Shown here in pieces: positions 61,087-64,000 of a stretch of DNA of 64,000 nt. The notes under the pieces were generated by a model, which saw nothing but the letters and a program-made list of their open reading frames with translations, had not been told where the DNA came from and did no database searches. Source of the stretch: Thalassotalea fonticola. GTDB taxonomy: Bacteria > Pseudomonadota > Gammaproteobacteria > Enterobacterales > Alteromonadaceae. The stretch's first letter is position 1. Every line of letters begins with the position of its first letter. The position numbers and the translations under genes are program-made. The DNA is taken from positions 2,356,001 to 2,420,000 of the forward strand of contig NZ_CP136600.1 in the NCBI RefSeq assembly GCF_032911225.1, in the 5' to 3' direction.

Positions 61087-61764
61087 CTAGTGATTGGGAT
61101 AAGTTAGGAATAGATAGCCTATACCACGTATGTTTTTAATGCGCTCTCTGCCTTGTGAATCAAGACCCAGCTTTTTCCTTAAATTACTGATATGAACATC
61201 GATACTACGGCCATTTTTATCTACCTTACCATTTAGGGTAAGCGTTTTTCGGGTTACTAGCTCCCCAGTCTTTTTGATTAGCAAAAGTAAGTAAGTAAAT
61301 TCAGTAGTCGTTAAATCAACGTATTTATCGTCTAGCAACACCTGTCGACTTTTTTTTCTTACTGTTAAATTATCAAGATAAACAGAACTATCATTTGAGT
61401 TATTTAGTTTAAACTTTAGGCTTGCTGAAAGCACTTTACGGATGCTATCAATGAGTTGTTTAGACTGACTAGCCATTTTTAGACTCTGGCTTTCTTCAAT
61501 TTTTAAACCAACGTTGCGTTCAGCGCTTTCACCATCATCAATCAACATAATAAGGGCAATATCACATGCTAACTTAAGTGCCTTTAATGTATCTGAGTCA
61601 TTTAATGTTGGTGCTAAAACGTTCAACGAATTAAAAAGTTGTGTTTTCAGTAATTCAACGGCCGATTGGTCATCTGGAGTGATTTGAACAGCCATATTGC
61701 CCTGTTCAATATATTCTTTAAGTAAAACTACCTTATCATCTGCAATCATATTCATTCTTCTCAT
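61087..61764 (-). CDS. Degenerate CpxR paralogue with a broken receiver
   Basis: About 225 residues; start uncertain among ATGs at 61764, 61755 and 61749. It aligns along its length to the CpxR-like protein at 54845-55540. The winged helix is well kept (LTTTEFTYLLLLIKKTGELVTRK ... GRSIDVHISNLRKKLG ... ERIKNIRGIGYLF). In the receiver, the phospho-acceptor Asp is Asn (LNVLAPTLN), the Thr of LTARG is lost (LIDDG), and the conserved Lys is lost (KMASQSK). It can probably bind DNA but not be phosphorylated. It has no kinase partner and faces the GH29 gene at 61982 across the second palindrome. Confidence 0.82.
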   Translation of the reverse strand: MRRMNMIADDKVVLLKEYIEQGNMAVQITPDDQSAVELLKTQLFNSLNVLAPTLNDSDTLKALKLACDIALIMLIDDGESAERNVGLKIEESQSLKMASQSKQLIDSIRKVLSASLKFKLNNSNDSSVYLDNLTVRKKSRQVLLDDKYVDLTTTEFTYLLLLIKKTGELVTRKTLTLNGKVDKNGRSIDVHISNLRKKLGLDSQGRERIKNIRGIGYLFLTYPNH

Positions 61765-61817
61765 CAAACATACGTGGATCAATTGCAGTATATCTAAAAT
61801 AAAATAAGCCAAATGAT

Positions 61818-61872
61818 TAAGTTGTATCAAGTTGTCGCAATGCCAAATGTTGCGACAACTTGATACAACTTA
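61818..61872. promoter_or_regulatory. Long palindromic operator candidate, copy 2
   Basis: A 23-bp perfect inverted repeat, left arm 61818-61840, right arm 61850-61872, nine-base spacer. It contains the same 17-base arm as copy 1 (GTATCAAGTTGTCGCAA). Four exact AAGTTGT half-sites lie at 61819, 61829 and, inverted, 61855 and 61865, each pair 10 bp apart. It sits between the degenerate CpxR paralogue (54 bp) and the GH29 gene (110 bp). Confidence 0.78.
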
Positions 61873-61981
61873 GTTCCTTTGGGCACTAGTAAGAGGGTTT
61901 TTAATTGCTTTACGATAAGTTCAAATCTCGCTTTATGCGATTAACCAAAGCCGGTCATTAAGAACTAGGATTAGCAAATAA

Positions 61982-63517
61982 ATGAAAACCTTAACGAAAA
62001 TTATCTCCAGTATTATCGCATTAAGCGTAATTTCATCATCCTCAATTGCAAACGTTGAGCAAGTAACTTCACCGGCAATTAGCGACTCTTCTTATCAAGA
62101 GAATTGGGATTCTTTAGCCACTCATGAAGCCTCTCCACAATGGTATCAAGACGCCAAACTCGGTATTTACCTACACTGGGGTGTATATTCAGTACCTGAA
62201 TTTGCGAGTGAGTGGTACCCAAGGTGGATGCACTTTAAAGGTCGCAAAGAGTACAAGCATCATCTTGAAACGTATGGAGAGTTGAATGAGTTTGGCTACC
62301 ATGACTTTGTTCCTATGTTTAAAGGTGAGCACTTCGATGCGAAAGCATGGGCAACACTATTTAAAAAAGCAGGGGCTAAATTTGCCGGTCCGGTAACGGA
62401 ACATCACGATGGTTTTGCCATGTGGGACAGTGAATTAACCCCGTGGAACGCTATGGATAAAGGGCCAAAAGTTGATGTAACGGGTGAACTGAAAGAAGCT
62501 ATTACTGGCGAAGGCATGAAGTTTATTACCACCTTCCATCATTCAAGAAACTTACAACGTTATAACAAAAAAGAAAACAAGCCGGGCGAACGTTTCGGTG
62601 GCAGCCACTACCCTTACTTTGAAGGCACACCGCCAACCAGTACTGATCCAGAGTTGGCGTTATTGTATGGCAATATTCCTGAAGACGAGTGGAATGAGAA
62701 AATTTGGTTTGGTAAATTAAAAGAAGTTATCGATAACTATCAACCGGACATTGTTTGGTTTGACTCTTGGTTACATTTAGTGCCAGAAAATTACCGAAAA
62801 AAATTCTCTGCCTATTATTTAAATGAGGCAAAAAAGTTAAATAAAGAAGTGGTTATTATCCGCAAGCAAAACGACTTACCGTTATCGTTTAGTGTTGACG
62901 ATTTAGAAAAATCACGAAAGAACCATATTGGTCAACAACCTTGGATGACCGACGAAACCATCAGTAAAGGCAGCTGGTCTTACACTGAAAATTTACGAGT
63001 AAAAGAAGCACAAGATGTGTTGCATGTATTGATTGATGTGGTTAGTAAAAATGGCACTATGCTACTCAACGTGTCGCCAAAAGCCAACGGTATCATTCCT
63101 GATAATCAACAAACCGTGCTATTAAAAATGGGTGCCTGGTTAGAAAAATACGGTGAAGCCATTTATGCCACCAGACCTTGGTACACCTTTGGTGAAGGAC
63201 CAACAAAAGAGCCAGAAGGTCATTTTAAAAACCACCGTGAATTTGCCAAGGTTAAATATAACGCGCAGGACATTCGTTATACCACCAAAGGCAATAGCAT
63301 TTATGCTACTTTTTTAGGCACCCCGACAGGTAAGCAAACGTTAAGTGCTTTTGCTAAAAGTAAGTTAACGAAAAATATCGACATCGCAACTATTTCCGTT
63401 CTAGGCTCTGATGAAACAATAGCGTGGACCCATACCGATAGTGGCTTGACTATTACAGCTCCAACACAGCCAAGCGACACGATGGCAACTGTTTTGAAAA
63501 TTGAGCTAGCTGATTAG
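61982..63517 (+). CDS. GH29 alpha-L-fucosidase-type enzyme, exported
   Basis: 511 residues. Signal peptide about 1-23 (IAN). Barrel: QWYQDAKLGIYLHWGVYSVPEF, GPVTEHHDGFAMWDSELTPWNA, FITTFHHSRNL, and PDIVWFDSWLHLV with likely nucleophile Asp261. NGTMLLNVSPKANGII closes the barrel. A beta domain with IRYTTKGNSIYATFLG ends it; that stretch is shared with the GH29 at 36756. It is the canonical member of the short GH29 set here (all expected motifs present). Followed after 9 bp by the ThuA-domain gene. Controlled probably through the palindrome upstream. Confidence 0.92.
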   Translation: MKTLTKIISSIIALSVISSSSIANVEQVTSPAISDSSYQENWDSLATHEASPQWYQDAKLGIYLHWGVYSVPEFASEWYPRWMHFKGRKEYKHHLETYGELNEFGYHDFVPMFKGEHFDAKAWATLFKKAGAKFAGPVTEHHDGFAMWDSELTPWNAMDKGPKVDVTGELKEAITGEGMKFITTFHHSRNLQRYNKKENKPGERFGGSHYPYFEGTPPTSTDPELALLYGNIPEDEWNEKIWFGKLKEVIDNYQPDIVWFDSWLHLVPENYRKKFSAYYLNEAKKLNKEVVIIRKQNDLPLSFSVDDLEKSRKNHIGQQPWMTDETISKGSWSYTENLRVKEAQDVLHVLIDVVSKNGTMLLNVSPKANGIIPDNQQTVLLKMGAWLEKYGEAIYATRPWYTFGEGPTKEPEGHFKNHREFAKVKYNAQDIRYTTKGNSIYATFLGTPTGKQTLSAFAKSKLTKNIDIATISVLGSDETIAWTHTDSGLTITAPTQPSDTMATVLKIELAD

Positions 63518-63526
63518 TAAAATATT

Positions 63527-64000
63527 ATGAAGTTATTGATAACCCTGTGTCGTGTTTTGATCGCAATAGTACTCATTTCGGCAAGCAGCCACAATGCTGC
63601 CGCAGATTCAGTACAAGGGTCTTCAACAGCATTAGTCAAGCAAGCTAAAACACCTAAAATAAGGGTACTGGTTTTTGCTAAAACCGCTAGTTTTCGCCAT
63701 AAATCAATCGCCGCAGGTAAACTTGCGATTAAAAAGTTGGGGCTGAGTCATGGCTTTGAGGTTGAGATATCGGAAAACGCGGCTCAGTTTACTTATGAAG
63801 CACTTCAGCAATTCAATGTAGTAGTTTTTCTCAACACCACCGGCGATATACTAACGCCCAAACAACAATCGGCGTTTGAACGTTATATACAAGCTGGTGG
63901 CGGTTTTGTTGGCATTCATGCCGCAACCGATACCGAATATGATTGGTCATGGTACGGTAAGCTTGTAGGTGCCTACTTCGCTTCCCACCCTAAGCAGCAG
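63527..64000 (+). CDS. ThuA-domain protein, N-terminal part (cut by window edge)
   Basis: From ATG 63527 an open frame of 158 codons runs to the window edge. Signal peptide about 1-26 (AAA). The ThuA (trehalose-utilisation type, class I amidotransferase-like) domain starts at IRVLVFAKTASFRHKSIAAGKLAI, then VVVFLNTTGDILTPKQQSAFERYIQAGGGFVGIHAATDTEYDWSWYGKLVGAYF. ThuA-like proteins occur widely in sugar-degradation loci; a precise reaction is not known for most. It is probably in one transcript with the GH29 gene 9 bp upstream. The full length and any extra domains (some homologues carry cytochrome or DUF1080 parts) are outside the window. Confidence 0.88.
   Translation, partial: MKLLITLCRVLIAIVLISASSHNAAADSVQGSSTALVKQAKTPKIRVLVFAKTASFRHKSIAAGKLAIKKLGLSHGFEVEISENAAQFTYEALQQFNVVVFLNTTGDILTPKQQSAFERYIQAGGGFVGIHAATDTEYDWSWYGKLVGAYFASHPKQQ

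Noticed and set aside
1..64000. Mobile elements, integrases, tRNA-linked islands
   Set aside because: I found no transposase, integrase, tRNA or terminal inverted repeats; the 50-bp direct repeat pair is the only hint and is reported as such.

Overview
The window reads as chromosomal DNA of a marine, AT-rich gammaproteobacterium of the Alteromonadales, most likely Colwelliaceae (Thalassotalea/Colwellia-like). This is judged from gene style, a TonB-dependent receptor without SusD, a DUF3083-type protein and GlyGly-CTERM-like tails; no rRNA or marker gene fixes the genus. I saw no tRNA, rRNA, insertion sequence, integrase or CRISPR array. Nearly all of it is a sulfated-polysaccharide utilisation region: 8 formylglycine-type sulfatases, 4 GH29 alpha-L-fucosidase-type enzymes, a GH10-like enzyme, a beta-helix (possibly GH141) protein, a deacetylase, an esterase, and the uptake and catabolic genes for a deoxy- or L-hexose.

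Layout. 1-4.75 kb is a leftward unit of sulfatase, GH10-like lipoprotein, NodB-type deacetylase and esterase (cut by the window edge). 4.9-10 kb is an island of ordinary genes: small lipoprotein, SNF transporter, methyltransferase, LysE exporter, secreted DNA ligase and a small basic protein. 10.3-23.2 kb is the monosaccharide module: FucP symporter, sulfatase, malic enzyme, then a seven-gene operon (LgoD-like dehydrogenase, COG3618 lactonase, UxaA-type dehydratase, UxaB/UxuB-type oxidoreductase, KDPG aldolase, KDG kinase, mutarotase) faced by a GntR regulator with two winged helices. 23.4-31.6 kb has GH29, beta-helix protein and a large DNRLRE surface protein. 32.2-36 kb has an aldo/keto reductase, a DUF3083-type protein and a sulfatase. 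36.3-43.9 kb has a small DUF6979-like gene, two GH29 enzymes and two sulfatases. 44.0-47.9 kb is a set of uncharacterised exported proteins, including a four-gene surface-protein operon. 48.2-53.3 kb has three sulfatases. 53.4-61.8 kb has a CpxRA-like pair, a TonB-dependent receptor, a second two-component pair and a degenerate CpxR paralogue. 61.9-64 kb has a fourth GH29 and the start of a ThuA-domain protein.

How it fits together. The receptor would import sulfated oligosaccharides, exported sulfatases and GH29 enzymes would trim them, and FucP would bring the free sugar into the cytoplasm. The catabolic set is not the usual L-fucose route. It matches, step by step, an oxidative L-galactose route: aldose dehydrogenase, lactonase, L-galactonate 5-dehydrogenase, tagaturonate reductase, altronate dehydratase, KDG kinase and KDPG aldolase. 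This suggests an L-galactose-bearing sulfated glycan, alone or alongside fucoidan.

Two regulatory signals stand out. CpxR-type boxes (GTAAA-N5/6-GTAAA) lie upstream of the CpxR-like gene and of five scattered polysaccharide genes. A separate long palindrome built of four AAGTTGT-like half-sites occurs exactly twice, in the two divergent promoters around the second two-component system. Together they suggest a locally encoded envelope-type signalling circuit that controls the degradation genes.
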